Counted from the first letter of the stretch, positions 48,631 to 57,342 are shown. The stretch is 64,000 bases of DNA from DATARH01 sp050246595 (GCA_050246595.1 JBFWVT010000003.1:117604-181603), one strand, 5' to 3'. Numbers and translations: made by a program. Notes: generated by a model from the sequence alone, not told the origin.

Positions 48631-49568
48631 TGACCGCGCGCGATCAGGCGACGGAGCAGGGCGGGGCGGCGGAAGCGGCCGAAGAAACGGTCACAGCCGT
48701 CAAGGGGTTCGACCTAAACCTCCGGTGCCGGGGCTATCAGTTCGAGGTCGGCGGCACCTACGAGTGCTCCGGCGAGATCATCGCCTGTGAGAATGGATTT
48801 CACGGCATCGAGGGGCACCCGCTCGAAGTTTTTCAGTATTACCCGCCGGCCACGAGCCGGTACGCGATTGTCACGCAGAGCGGCCGGATCGCGCGGCACT
48901 CGGACGACAGCAAGATCGCCTCGGCCAAGATTACCGTAGAGGCCGAACTACAACTCCCGGCGCTGATCGAGCGGGCGGTCAAATGGGTTTTTGATCGCGC
49001 AAAGTGGAAAGAGGGGCCGGTTGCGACTGGCGCCAATGAAGGCGCGACCGCCTCGGGCTGGTCCGGAGCGGCGACCGCCTCGGGCTGGTCCGGAGCGGCG
49101 ACGGCCTCTGGCGAGTCCGGAGCGGCGACGGCCTCTGGCGAGTCCGGAGCGGCGACGGCCTCGGGCGAGTCCGGAGCGGCGACGGCCTCGGGCTGGTCCG
49201 GAGCGGCGACGGCCTCGGGCTGGTCCGGAGCGGCGACGGCCTCGGGCTGGTCCGGAGCGGCGACCGCCTCTGGCGAGTCCGGAGCGGCGACGGCCTCTGG
49301 CGAGTCCGGAGCGGCGACGGCCTCGGGCAAGTTCGGAGCGGCGACGGCCTCGGGCAAGTTCGGAGCGGCGACGGCCTCTGGATTATACGGCCGTGTCAGA
49401 GCGGCAGAGGGCTGCGCCATGTTTTTGGCGCGTCGTAACCCAGAGTCCGGTGAGATCACGCATGTCTGGGCCGGGATTGCCGGTCGGGACGGCATCAAGC
49501 CGATGTCCTGGTATACGCTTGATGGTGCCGGGCAGCCGATCGAATGCGACGCGGAGATCGCCCGATGA
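48630..49568 (+). CDS. DUF7666 repeat protein
   Basis: 312 aa. The N-terminal domain (KGFDLNLRCRGYQFEVGGTY, ENGFHGIEGHPLEVFQYYPP, YAIVTQSGRIARHSDDSKIA) and C-terminal part (ARRNPESGEITHVWAGIAGR then DGIKPMSWYTL) fit DUF7666-type phage proteins. Between them lie 13 nine-residue repeats, AATASG(W/E/K)(S/F)G, that probably form a beta-solenoid. Function of the family unknown to me. TGATG overlap with the previous gene. Confidence 0.75.
   Translation: MTARDQATEQGGAAEAAEETVTAVKGFDLNLRCRGYQFEVGGTYECSGEIIACENGFHGIEGHPLEVFQYYPPATSRYAIVTQSGRIARHSDDSKIASAKITVEAELQLPALIERAVKWVFDRAKWKEGPVATGANEGATASGWSGAATASGWSGAATASGESGAATASGESGAATASGESGAATASGWSGAATASGWSGAATASGWSGAATASGESGAATASGESGAATASGKFGAATASGKFGAATASGLYGRVRAAEGCAMFLARRNPESGEITHVWAGIAGRDGIKPMSWYTLDGAGQPIECDAEIAR
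49041..49388 (+). repeat. 27-bp tandem repeat array, 13 units
   Basis: Thirteen near-identical 27-bp units (consensus gcgacggcctcgggc followed by tggtccggag) inside the DUF7666 gene. Variation is concentrated in the codon for residue 7 of the motif (Trp, Glu or Lys) while silent sites are almost fixed, a sign of recent homogenisation. 27 bp keeps the frame, so copy number can change freely. Confidence 0.95.
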
Positions 49569-49990
49569 CTGCGCGCGAGCACGAGCTGCGCGACGCGGAG
49601 ACGGCGGGCGCGACGCCGAGGTTGTGGGCACTCGGCATGGACGGCGAGGGCGAGGCGGCCCTACACGGCCGCTCTACCCGCGTCACAATATCGGCAGAGG
49701 CGGAAGTTTCCGGGCACATCTATCGACGACATATCGCCGAAGTCCGCCTTTGGGACGAGCAGGCGAAAGACGATGCCCGCCTGATCGTCAACGCGGTAAA
49801 TGCTCACGACGATCTAGTCGCCGCGCTGCGGGCGGTCGTCGCTCTTGCCGATGAAGCCTTTAAGGAATGGGATCGCGATAACGACCCGCGTGTTGGGAAA
49901 ATCCTTAATGCGTTGGCGGGTCGCGTAAAAGGCTATCGGCCGGACATCGACGCCATCCACGCCGCTCTCGCCAAAGCCGAGGGCCGGTAA
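49565..49990 (+). CDS. Hypothetical phage protein
   Basis: 141 aa from ATG 49565 (ATGA overlap). HIAEVRLWDEQAKDDARLIV then NAVNAHDDLVAALRAVVALA matches a conserved phage early-protein pattern. Function unknown. Confidence 0.6.
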   Translation: MTAREHELRDAETAGATPRLWALGMDGEGEAALHGRSTRVTISAEAEVSGHIYRRHIAEVRLWDEQAKDDARLIVNAVNAHDDLVAALRAVVALADEAFKEWDRDNDPRVGKILNALAGRVKGYRPDIDAIHAALAKAEGR

Positions 49991-49991
49991 C

Positions 49992-50372
49992 ATGCCCGCC
50001 CTTATCCGCTGCTGGCTCGTCCGCCGGGCGGCATCGGTCGCCGGCATTAAGAGCGCCGCGCCCGCCGTAAAGAAAGGCGCCGCCGCCCTCGGCGCCGTGC
50101 GCCGGGTCCGCCGCGCGAGGCGGCTGGCGATCGTCTGCGTTGTGGTCGCCGGCCCGGTCGCCGGCGCCGCCGTTCTTCCTCCTTTATTGCTTTCGCCACC
50201 GAATCACAGCGGCGGCGGGACGCCAAGTCGGCAAGTGGCGACAAACACCGACAGCCCGTGGGCGGTACACCCAACTCCCCGCCGCGACGGGCGCCCCATC
50301 GTCGTTCCCGAACCCGCCAGCGCCGCTCTGTTGGCGACGGCGGTTGCCGCTTTCTGGTGGTTCCGCCGGTGA
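49992..50372 (+). CDS. Membrane protein with PEP-CTERM-like tail
   Basis: 126 aa. A very basic N-terminus (VRRVRRARRLAIVCVVVAGP), a transmembrane helix at ~46-68, a polar stretch, and the C-terminus VVPEPASAALLATAVAAFWW followed by FRR. The VPEP + hydrophobic helix + basic end is the form of a PEP-CTERM exosortase sorting signal. No exosortase is visible in the window; the match may be coincidental. Function unknown. Confidence 0.5.
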   Translation: MPALIRCWLVRRAASVAGIKSAAPAVKKGAAALGAVRRVRRARRLAIVCVVVAGPVAGAAVLPPLLLSPPNHSGGGTPSRQVATNTDSPWAVHPTPRRDGRPIVVPEPASAALLATAVAAFWWFRR

Positions 50373-50410
50373 CCGAACAACCCCAGCGCTTTCCCAACCC
50401 CGAGGGGGAA

Positions 50411-50809
50411 ATGCCCACGGATTCCGGTCCGCACGCTATCGACTGGCCGCGTGTTCTCGACGGCCATGAAGCCGCTATCGATCAGGAGATCGCCGAGGAC
50501 GACGCAGCCTGCACCCGCGTCGCCTGCCGCCTGATCCACCATGCCGCCGCCTGGCTGCACCTGATCGGGGCACCCGGCAGCGCAGAGATCCAGGAGCGGT
50601 TCGCAAGCCAAGCCGCAGACGCCTTGCACGCCGCCGGCAAGCTCACCCCGGACCCGCACCACGGCACGCTGCTGCACCTGTCGCTCCGGCTGCGCGAGGC
50701 CATCGCCGCCTCGTTCGGCACGCTGACCAGCTCGGAATTTGAACAGGTCTCGGTCGCTGCGGATGCGGTGCTTTCCGCCCTCCAAACCAGACAGGAGACG
50801 GAGCGATGA
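50411..50809 (+). CDS. Hypothetical phage protein
   Basis: 132 aa from ATG 50411 behind GAGGGGG; a GTG at 50369 overlapping the previous stop (GTGA) is an alternative. Helical throughout (HHAAAWLHLIGAPGSAEIQE, LSLRLREAIAASFGTL). Function unknown. Confidence 0.55.
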   Translation: MPTDSGPHAIDWPRVLDGHEAAIDQEIAEDDAACTRVACRLIHHAAAWLHLIGAPGSAEIQERFASQAADALHAAGKLTPDPHHGTLLHLSLRLREAIAASFGTLTSSEFEQVSVAADAVLSALQTRQETER

Positions 50810-50979
50810 ACAGCGAGACCGCTGCCGCCCCATGCTGCAACTGCCGTAATCGGCTGGAGCGGCTCGAGGCTGCGCTCGTCGCCATTCAGGCATGCGCTAC
50901 GGAAGAAACAGTGCGGCGCCGCGCCGAAGGCGCGCTGGCGGTTGATGTGCGTCTCACAAAGGGAGGGGAAAATGGCTGA
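50806..50979 (+). CDS. Small Cys-containing protein (57 aa)
   Basis: 57 aa, ATG 50806 (ATGA overlap). APCCNCRNRLERLEAALVAI gives a CCxC motif followed by a helix. Its last bases (GGGAGGGGAAA) serve as ribosome site for the next gene. Function unknown. Confidence 0.5.
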   Translation: MNSETAAAPCCNCRNRLERLEAALVAIQACATEETVRRRAEGALAVDVRLTKGGENG

Positions 50980-51211
50980 TCATTGGACAGACCATGCAGC
51001 GACGCCGGTCTTCTCAACGGTTATTGATGCGCGCGGCGAACGCGGAAACATCAATTTGGTTCTTGCGACCGCAATTAGGCTGCTTCGGCAGATAGATATC
51101 CCGTCAGACCGGATCGAGTTGCTTAGCAAGAACGTGAAGAACTCAGTCAATTATGACCAGGCACTTGCCTTTATTGAGCACTGGTTCCCGGTGGAGCGTG
51201 ACGATGTTTGA
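50972..51211 (+). CDS. Small hypothetical protein
   Basis: 79 aa from ATG 50972, with GGGAGGGGAAA upstream. LVLATAIRLLRQIDIPSDRI and VNYDQALAFIEHWFPVE helices. Function unknown. Confidence 0.55.
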   Translation: MADHWTDHAATPVFSTVIDARGERGNINLVLATAIRLLRQIDIPSDRIELLSKNVKNSVNYDQALAFIEHWFPVERDDV

Positions 51212-51452
51212 CGGCGCTTTGGGCAGCGACCCCGGCCTTCCGCACAATCCGCAGCCAATCCGGCATCCCGAGCGGCTGGCCTCCAGCATCACGGCTACAA
51301 AACCCCGGCGCCGCTGCTTCCTGCCGCGCCAATGCGGTATCGCGGCCATCCTCTTTATCACAATGGCTGTCGTCGCGTTCTGGGCTGCCGATGTTGCTAC
51401 CGCGATCCTGCTCAACGAGGCCGTGCTCGCCGCGATCGGGATCGCGCCGTGA
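51204..51452 (+). CDS. Small membrane protein
   Basis: 82 aa from ATG 51204. The C-terminal half is hydrophobic (CGIAAILFITMAVVAFWAAD, then AILLNEAVLAAIGIA), probably one or two transmembrane helices. GTGA overlap with the nuclease gene. Confidence 0.5.
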   Translation: MFDGALGSDPGLPHNPQPIRHPERLASSITATKPRRRCFLPRQCGIAAILFITMAVVAFWAADVATAILLNEAVLAAIGIAP

Positions 51453-52336
51453 GCGACACCATCGTCATCATCCGAACCAGTTCACTGCCCTCGTGGCCAG
51501 ATTGTGAACGCCGCAGTGCTGCGCGGCTGTTCCGAAATCTCATTGAGGGATTTGGGTACAAGCTGCGCCGCCTGCCCCGCGGGATCGGTGCTGCTGTTGG
51601 AATAAGCGTTCACGCGAGCGCCGCCGTCTCCCTGGCCGAAAAGGCGCGATGCGGCGTGCTTCCTCCTGAGAGCGTCGCCGAGGATTGTGCCAGCGATCAG
51701 CTGAAAGAACTGATCGCGCAAGAGGTCGAGTTCGATCACGCCGGCGGGGCGACTCGAAACCGGAATGAGGCAATCGCACAGGCGACCGGGATGGCACGCC
51801 TCTACCACCGGAAGATAGCGCCAACGGTCGAACCGATATTGGTCGAGGAACGGCTCGAGGCAGAACTGCAACCAGGAATCATCTTGTCCGGTCAGCCGGA
51901 CCTTGTGGCCCGTGAACCCAACCAAATCCGCGATCTAAAAACCGGAGTCAGTCTTGGGAGCTTTAGCGCGCAGATCGGCGGATATTCGATGTTGGCGCGC
52001 ACTCCACGTCCTGAGCATCCTGAAGGAATACCGATAGAGCGCGCTTCGATTGATTTCCTGCGTCGAGTGTCTCCGGCAAAACCGCAACCCGATCCGGTTT
52101 CGCAACAGGTGCCCCTCGCTGATGCCGAAACGTCGGCCGCGAATATCCTGCGACGCATTGCCCAGGCACTGACGACGTTTCGAGAAGGAGACACCGAACG
52201 CCGCATTCGCCCCGGCGACCCCTGGTCGTTTATGGCGAATCCGCAAAGCCGCCTTTGCACGAGGCGATGGTGTGAGGCCTATGGAGTAGAGGGGTTCTGC
52301 TCCGAATGGAAGACTAAGGAGAACTATGATGCCTGA
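51449..52336 (+). CDS. PD-(D/E)XK exonuclease, Cas4/RecB-like
   Basis: 295 aa from GTG 51449. Catalytic pattern GQPDLVAREPNQIRDLKTG (Asp ... Asp-x-Lys) with EVEFDH upstream. A cysteine after the N-terminus (SWPDCERRSAARLF) and three at the C-terminus (CTRRWCEAYGVEGFC) match the iron-sulfur cluster layout of Cas4/AddB-type nucleases. Immediately upstream of RecT, so it should be the 5'-3' exonuclease partner, replacing RecE/Exo. Confidence 0.8.
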   Translation: MSDTIVIIRTSSLPSWPDCERRSAARLFRNLIEGFGYKLRRLPRGIGAAVGISVHASAAVSLAEKARCGVLPPESVAEDCASDQLKELIAQEVEFDHAGGATRNRNEAIAQATGMARLYHRKIAPTVEPILVEERLEAELQPGIILSGQPDLVAREPNQIRDLKTGVSLGSFSAQIGGYSMLARTPRPEHPEGIPIERASIDFLRRVSPAKPQPDPVSQQVPLADAETSAANILRRIAQALTTFREGDTERRIRPGDPWSFMANPQSRLCTRRWCEAYGVEGFCSEWKTKENYDA

Positions 52337-53534
52337 CGGTCAGGCGCCGGGGATCATCGGCCCGCGCGAGATTCCGCTTAGCAAAGTCCAAACCATCGGC
52401 GAACTCTTGAAGCGCGAGGAGGAGGTGTCAAGACGCCTTTCTGCTGTCGCGACTAGGCATTTATCTGCCGAGCGCGCGATGCGACTTGCGATCAACGCTG
52501 TGCGCAATACCAAGAACCTAGCTGCTTGCGACCCGGCGTCGTTTTTGGGTGCGTTGATGTCGGCGACCGGGCTTGGCCTGGAGCCGAATACGCCCAAGCA
52601 GCATGCTTTTCTTATACCCTATAAGCAGCCTCGCCCCCGCCGGGATCAGAACGGTAACATCGTTAAAGACGGTGACGGCCGATGGATATGGGACGAGTAT
52701 TACGAATGCCAGTTCCAGATCGGATACAAAGGGTTTATTGCGCTCTTTTATCGGTCTGGAATTGTTGTCGAGGCAACCGCCGAGGCAATACGCGAGGGAG
52801 ACAAATTTGAGCACCAGAAGGGCACCGAGACATTTTTACGGTACGAGAAATCTCTCGGCAAGCGCGGCGAGTTGCTTGGTGCATTCGCGTTCACGAGACT
52901 ACGGGACGGGCAATCGTTCACCGTTTTACCTCTCGAAGAGATAGAGAAGATCAGGTCACGCTCTCGGACGTGGCAGAGTTTGTGTGAAAGATTTGTAGAG
53001 GCCGAAGTCGAACACAAGAAAAATCCAAACAACCGAAAATTAGAAACCAACTATAAAAAAGCAAAAGCCGCTTTGGACGAGACCCCGTGGGTTATGTGGG
53101 TCGACGAGATGGCGGCTAAATCCGCTGTGCGCCGTCATGCCAAGCAGCAGGACCTTGGAGACGAGGCGCCCGCAATAGCAGTCGCAGCCGACCTCGACGC
53201 GCTAGGCGATGCCGGTACGATCGATATCCGCGCGATGGCTGATCCCGAATTTGCCAAAGAGGTTGTCCAGGGCGACGAGCAGGTCGAGCCGGGGAATGGC
53301 GGCGACGAAGACGTCGGCGAACCGCGTCAGATTCAATACTCGGGAGAAGCACCGTTAAACACGGTGCCATTAAACACCGTGCAGCGCGAACGCGAGCTAG
53401 CGCGCGGCGAGGACGTCGGCGAGCCGGCGCACCTCCGCGGCGCTCCACCGATTGGCGAGGCCGAGCCGGTTGATACCGGGCCGCAGCGCATGGAGACGCA
53501 GCCGGGCCGGCGGCGCGTCCAGTTCCAGGATTGA
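52326..53534 (+). CDS. recT: RecT-family single-strand annealing protein
   Basis: 402 aa. RecT core: AINAVRNTKNLAACDPASFL, LMSATGLGLEPNTPKQHAFL, YYECQFQIGYKGFIALFYRS and KKAKAALDETPWVMWVDEMA. The C-terminal ~110 residues are acidic and low complexity, with a short duplicated segment (EDVGEP twice, LNTV twice). It anneals complementary strands after exonuclease resection. Confidence 0.92.
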   Translation: MMPDGQAPGIIGPREIPLSKVQTIGELLKREEEVSRRLSAVATRHLSAERAMRLAINAVRNTKNLAACDPASFLGALMSATGLGLEPNTPKQHAFLIPYKQPRPRRDQNGNIVKDGDGRWIWDEYYECQFQIGYKGFIALFYRSGIVVEATAEAIREGDKFEHQKGTETFLRYEKSLGKRGELLGAFAFTRLRDGQSFTVLPLEEIEKIRSRSRTWQSLCERFVEAEVEHKKNPNNRKLETNYKKAKAALDETPWVMWVDEMAAKSAVRRHAKQQDLGDEAPAIAVAADLDALGDAGTIDIRAMADPEFAKEVVQGDEQVEPGNGGDEDVGEPRQIQYSGEAPLNTVPLNTVQRERELARGEDVGEPAHLRGAPPIGEAEPVDTGPQRMETQPGRRRVQFQD

Positions 53535-53539
53535 TCGCC

Positions 53540-55252
53540 ATGCCGAGGATCTCTGTCCGCGAATATCGCGGGTGCGAGCGCGCCGAAATCGAGTGCGCGC
53601 CTCTATGTCTCGTAAGCGGCCGAAATGCGCAGGGCAAAACCTCGTTACTGCAAGCCGTTGCTGCCGCCCTCACCGGAACCGCGCTACCGCCGGGGATGAC
53701 AAAGTCGAACGCCGGCGCGCTGGTGCGGCTCGGTGCTGGCTCGGCATCGGTCGAGGTCAGGACGGACCAGGGCGTCGCCCGAATGACGTGGCCGGACTGC
53801 TCGCACACGGCATCCGGCACGCCGCCCGCCGTGAGCAAGGTCGCCGCCGGCCTTGAGTCTGTCGTCGACATGCCGGGCGACGCGCGGGCTCGGTACTTGT
53901 CAGACCTGCTGAAAGCGGCACCGACGCGGGAGGATCTCGCCGCTGCCCTGGCCGACAAGGGGATCGAAGGCTCCAAAGCTCTCGACACGATCTGGGGTCT
54001 GATCGACGACAAGGGATGGGACGGCGCGCACCAGACACGTCGCGACAAGGGCGTCGAGTGGAAAGGCCGGTGGAGGCAGGTCACGGGTCAGAATTACGGC
54101 TCCCGCATCGCGGCGTCGTGGGTCCCACCGGATTGGTCCGACGATCTCGACCGGATCTCTGCGGAAGAGTTGGATTCGCTGGTCTCGGTCGCCAGAGAGG
54201 CGCACCGGGCCGGGATCGCCGCAGACGCTGCGAGCGATGCGCGACGCGCTGACCTGGAAGAGCACGCCGCCAAGCTCAATGAGCGGGTCGCCGAGGTTCA
54301 GAGGGCAACGGCGGCACTCGCGGAGGCCGAAGCCCATGAACGGCAGGCGCGCGCCACACGGGATGCGCTGCCCGCTACCGACACCGGCCAGCGTCCGACG
54401 ATCCCCTGCCCATGCGGCTGCGATCCGCCGATCCGGCTATACGCCTACACGAAACTGACCGAGGTCGTTGTCGAGAAGGCCCCGACCGCACCGGCCCCTG
54501 CTGACCCGGCGGAGTTGAAGCGCCTCCGACTAGCGCGGGCCACCGCCGAGGGCGATCTGTCCAACGCGCAGGCGACGGTCGCGGCGGCGCGACGGGCAGT
54601 CGCGGCGGCGGAGGCGGCGGTCGAGGCCAGCCGCAAGGCGAGGGAAGACCTAGATCAGTTGCCGCCAGCGCGCGCCAATGGCACGTCGTCAGCCGACACG
54701 GAGGGCGCTGTTGTTCTCGCCGAAAAGCGCCGGGACGCCTTAAACACAAAGCTGCAGGCGGACGAAATCCGGGACCGGATCGCCACTAACGATCTAGTGC
54801 TCGATATCCTAGCGCCCGACGGTTTGCGCGCCCGCAAGCTGCGCGACGTCCTCGACTTGTTTAACAGCGGCCAGTTGGCGCCGCTGTGCGATGCCGCCGA
54901 GTGGAAGCGGATCGAGATCACGCCCGAGATGGCTGTGACCTACGGCGGGCGCGATTATCGAATTCTTTCGGCCAGTGAACAGTTCCGCGTCCGCGTGGTC
55001 CTACAGGTCGCGACCGCCCGCCTCGACGGGTCGGCCATGTGCGTGGTCGACGCCGCCGAGATTCTCGATGCGCCAGCGCGCAGCCAACTTTTCGCTTTGC
55101 TGGAAGAGGCTAGGCTTTGTGCCCTCATCGCTATGACGCTGAGCCGGCCGAACCAAGTGCCTGACCTCGCCGCTGCCGGTCTCGGGGTTTCAGTCTGGAT
55201 CGAACGCGGAATCGCCCACCCCATCGGTGACGCGAAACAGGAAGCGGCGTGA
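53540..55252 (+). CDS. Rad50/SbcC-like ATPase with zinc hook
   Basis: 570 aa from ATG 53540. Walker A SGRNAQGKTSLLQA near the N-terminus, a coiled coil at ~235-290, a hook motif IPCPCGCDPPIRL near residue 290 (CxC rather than CxxC), a second coil at ~320-380, then signature LSASEQFRVRVVL and Walker B CVVDAAEILD. It resembles a short SMC/SbcC-type protein. No SbcD partner is next to it; the upstream nuclease may serve. Confidence 0.8.
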   Translation: MPRISVREYRGCERAEIECAPLCLVSGRNAQGKTSLLQAVAAALTGTALPPGMTKSNAGALVRLGAGSASVEVRTDQGVARMTWPDCSHTASGTPPAVSKVAAGLESVVDMPGDARARYLSDLLKAAPTREDLAAALADKGIEGSKALDTIWGLIDDKGWDGAHQTRRDKGVEWKGRWRQVTGQNYGSRIAASWVPPDWSDDLDRISAEELDSLVSVAREAHRAGIAADAASDARRADLEEHAAKLNERVAEVQRATAALAEAEAHERQARATRDALPATDTGQRPTIPCPCGCDPPIRLYAYTKLTEVVVEKAPTAPAPADPAELKRLRLARATAEGDLSNAQATVAAARRAVAAAEAAVEASRKAREDLDQLPPARANGTSSADTEGAVVLAEKRRDALNTKLQADEIRDRIATNDLVLDILAPDGLRARKLRDVLDLFNSGQLAPLCDAAEWKRIEITPEMAVTYGGRDYRILSASEQFRVRVVLQVATARLDGSAMCVVDAAEILDAPARSQLFALLEEARLCALIAMTLSRPNQVPDLAAAGLGVSVWIERGIAHPIGDAKQEAA

Positions 55253-55836
55253 TGACCGGCCGCCCGCGCCAGACGCACTGCAAGCGCGGCCACCCGCTCG
55301 CCGACGCGCATGTGACGCTGACCCGGACGTTGTACACATGGGAAGACGACGGTCTCTTAATATTTCAGAGCTGTGTGCCCGAGTCCATAAACCGGCGGAT
55401 CGTCGCTGATCTCGCCCTTCTCCGGGCCGGACCATGCCACGAGCTTCTTCAAAAAGTCCCCGCCGCCGCAGCGGTATTAAATGACCCCATCGTAAAACAA
55501 GCCGTCGCTGTAGCGCTTGGGGAGGGCGCTGCCGCCGACCTATGCCGTCACGTCCATGAAAGCGGTGATGACGATGGCCCATGGCACCAGGATGACTACT
55601 GCGGTCAACCCTGGCCGCTCAGTCCGCGCCGCGTGATCCTCTGCTATTTCCCGCAGGACACCCCGGAGGCAATGGGCCCGACAGAGGTCCGCTCGCTACG
55701 CGGTGACGAGATCCTCGTGACCGGCCCGGCCGGCACCTGCCTGTTGATGCGCCATGACCTATGGCACCGAGCTACCGCCAATCGCACGCTGCGGCGCAGG
55801 TTCATGCTGAAATTTCTCTTTATTGAGGGCCGCTGA
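55252..55836 (+). CDS. PhyH-like 2OG-Fe(II) dioxygenase with zinc-like N-terminus
   Basis: 194 aa from ATG 55252. Residues ~1-25 (RPRQTHCKRGHPLADAHVTL) form a CxxGH motif typical of small phage zinc proteins. The rest fits a PhyH-type dioxygenase: GPWHQDDYCGQPWPLSPRRV gives the HxD iron ligands, MGPTEVRSLRGDEILVTGPA follows, and MRHDLWHRATANRTLRRRFM gives the distal His and 2OG-binding Arg. It could hydroxylate a small molecule or a nucleic-acid base. In the recombination operon. Confidence 0.7.
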   Translation: MTGRPRQTHCKRGHPLADAHVTLTRTLYTWEDDGLLIFQSCVPESINRRIVADLALLRAGPCHELLQKVPAAAAVLNDPIVKQAVAVALGEGAAADLCRHVHESGDDDGPWHQDDYCGQPWPLSPRRVILCYFPQDTPEAMGPTEVRSLRGDEILVTGPAGTCLLMRHDLWHRATANRTLRRRFMLKFLFIEGR

Positions 55837-55837
55837 G

Positions 55838-56155
55838 ATGCCGCGCGCTCGCGTCCAGTTCTGCCCCCAGGGTCACGACACATTTGCCGGAGGCCGCAGC
55901 AAGTACGGGTCTTGCCTACAGTGTCACCGAGAAGGCTACCGGAACCGGTCTCTGGGTAAAGCTGCGGACATCCCGAGACGCCCCGCTGACGAGATCGTCG
56001 CCGTCAATCTAGCTGTCCAACTGCTGGGACCGGAGGCGATGGCGTTGCGGGAAGAATGCGCCCGTCGCGGCGGCGTTCCGCCGTCCAGGCTGGCGCGCGA
56101 GATCATCCAGACCGTGATCCGCGATCGGCTCTTTTCGGCGGTGCTCGACCCATGA
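55838..56155 (+). CDS. Small zinc-finger phage protein
   Basis: 105 aa from ATG 55838. FCPQGHDTFAGGRSKYGSCL then QCHREGYRNR form a CxxGH plus CxxC zinc unit like the start of the upstream dioxygenase. The C-terminus (MALREECARRGGVPPSRLAR) resembles a ribbon- or helix-based DNA-binding element. Function unknown. Confidence 0.6.
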   Translation: MPRARVQFCPQGHDTFAGGRSKYGSCLQCHREGYRNRSLGKAADIPRRPADEIVAVNLAVQLLGPEAMALREECARRGGVPPSRLAREIIQTVIRDRLFSAVLDP

Positions 56156-56525
56156 ACCAGCGCGAGCACCACCGCGAGGTCGTGGCCTATCTCGCCGGCA
56201 TAGGCGCCAGCGGTATGCGGATCGAACAGCGCGGCCGGCACCCGCACATCGTCTTCGCCTGGGGTGGCCGGGAATGGCGCTCGCCGCTCTCATCGTCGCC
56301 CGGCGATTTCACACGACACGGGCGGCCGTTCGCAGTCTCCGGCACATGCTGGGCTTGGTGGGCGGACGGCGCGTTGGCGAGCGCCGGCGCAAGCGGCGCA
56401 GCGGCCCGGCATCGCAAAGGGTCCGGGCTAAGCGCACACCCGCGACCGTGTTCCTTACTGACCGAACCCCGTTTAACACGCCATTCGCCGGGCTCGCGGC
56501 GATGCTCCAAAGGGCGACGTCATGA
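56152..56525 (+). pseudogene. Phage DNA-binding-like protein, frameshifted
   Basis: The N-terminal frame from ATG 56152 reads MNQREHHREVVAYLAGIGAS, RPHIVF-like and WRSPLSSSPGDF. The remainder is in another frame (56274-56525) reading AAVRSLRHMLGLVGGRRVGE, then RRRKRRSGPASQ. Together they match a familiar small phage protein, so one base is missing near 56295-56310. No homopolymer is present there. Either a sequencing indel, a decayed gene, or programmed shifting. Confidence 0.55.
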
Positions 56526-56818
56526 CCGGCTCAGACCTCCATTCCATGGATTACCGAATGGATAAGGAAGAAGCGCTGCGGACGCAGAACGTGGCCCGTA
56601 ATGCAGATGAATTGCTTATCTGGACCATCACGTGGGGGACGGCCGATTTCGGGGAGCAGTTTGTGGCGCGGCCTTTCCTAGCACGTGCCAATCGGTTCAT
56701 GCACCGATATCTCCTTGGGGACACATTGGACGATATCCGCGCGCAACTGCCTCCCGGCCTCATTCGGCTTGACCCCCAACCTAACGATGACCCTGTCATA
56801 GTGGAGGTGTGGCTGTAA
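56522..56818 (+). CDS. Hypothetical phage protein
   Basis: 98 aa. ATGA overlap with the previous frame. LIWTITWGTADFGEQFVARP then LARANRFMHRYLLGDTLDDI is a recurrent phage pattern. Function unknown. Confidence 0.6.
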   Translation: MTGSDLHSMDYRMDKEEALRTQNVARNADELLIWTITWGTADFGEQFVARPFLARANRFMHRYLLGDTLDDIRAQLPPGLIRLDPQPNDDPVIVEVWL

Positions 56819-57342
56819 TGGGTGAAGCAAAACGCCGTGCCGACGCTCGGTCTGCGGCAAAGCCATATCAACCACCCCGAGTCTGCCCGACCTGTAAAAG
56901 CATCCGAGTCATGCGGACCCGGATGAAACCGACGCTCCTGTCGTACAGGCCGACCGATTACGACGGATGCCAGGATTGTGGCACGATCTGGGAATCCTAT
57001 CCCGACAACTGGTGCGAGGACGTTGTCGGCGCTGAGCCGTGCGACAACTGCGCGTTTCGACCAGACTCACCGGAACAAAGAAACCCGGAAGAATGGCGCG
57101 AGCTGATTACAAAGCTGCGCTCCGGCGGCGAATTCCGCTGTCATAAAGGGGCGCCGATCCTCGGTTTGAACAAAGACAAACCGAACACCGACGGCACCTA
57201 CGATGTCGAATTCGACCCTGATTGGATCAGACGCCGTAGTCGCCAATGCGCGGGCTTCATGAGGATGGTGTGGTCTCTCAGAGACAAGGGAGAAGATTGG
57301 CTCGCAAAGCGCTACGGCTTTTTGCAAGGAGACATTGAATGA
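56818..57342 (+). CDS. Cys-rich zinc/Fe-S-like phage protein
   Basis: 174 aa from ATG 56818 (TAATG overlap). VCPTCKSIRVM and GCQDCGTIW form a zinc ribbon; CDNCAFRPDSPEQR with later FRCHKGAPI and CAGFMRM forms a second cysteine group. Probably nucleic-acid-binding. Function unknown. Confidence 0.6.
   Translation: MGEAKRRADARSAAKPYQPPRVCPTCKSIRVMRTRMKPTLLSYRPTDYDGCQDCGTIWESYPDNWCEDVVGAEPCDNCAFRPDSPEQRNPEEWRELITKLRSGGEFRCHKGAPILGLNKDKPNTDGTYDVEFDPDWIRRRSRQCAGFMRMVWSLRDKGEDWLAKRYGFLQGDIE

Noticed and set aside
49041..49388. Regular repeats as a CRISPR array
   Set aside because: Units are contiguous 27-bp coding repeats with no unique spacers, lying in an intact gene.
48991..49854. Rightward frame with RAGPERRR repeats
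   Set aside because: It is the shifted frame of the 27-bp repeat array in the DUF7666 gene, not a separate repeat protein.
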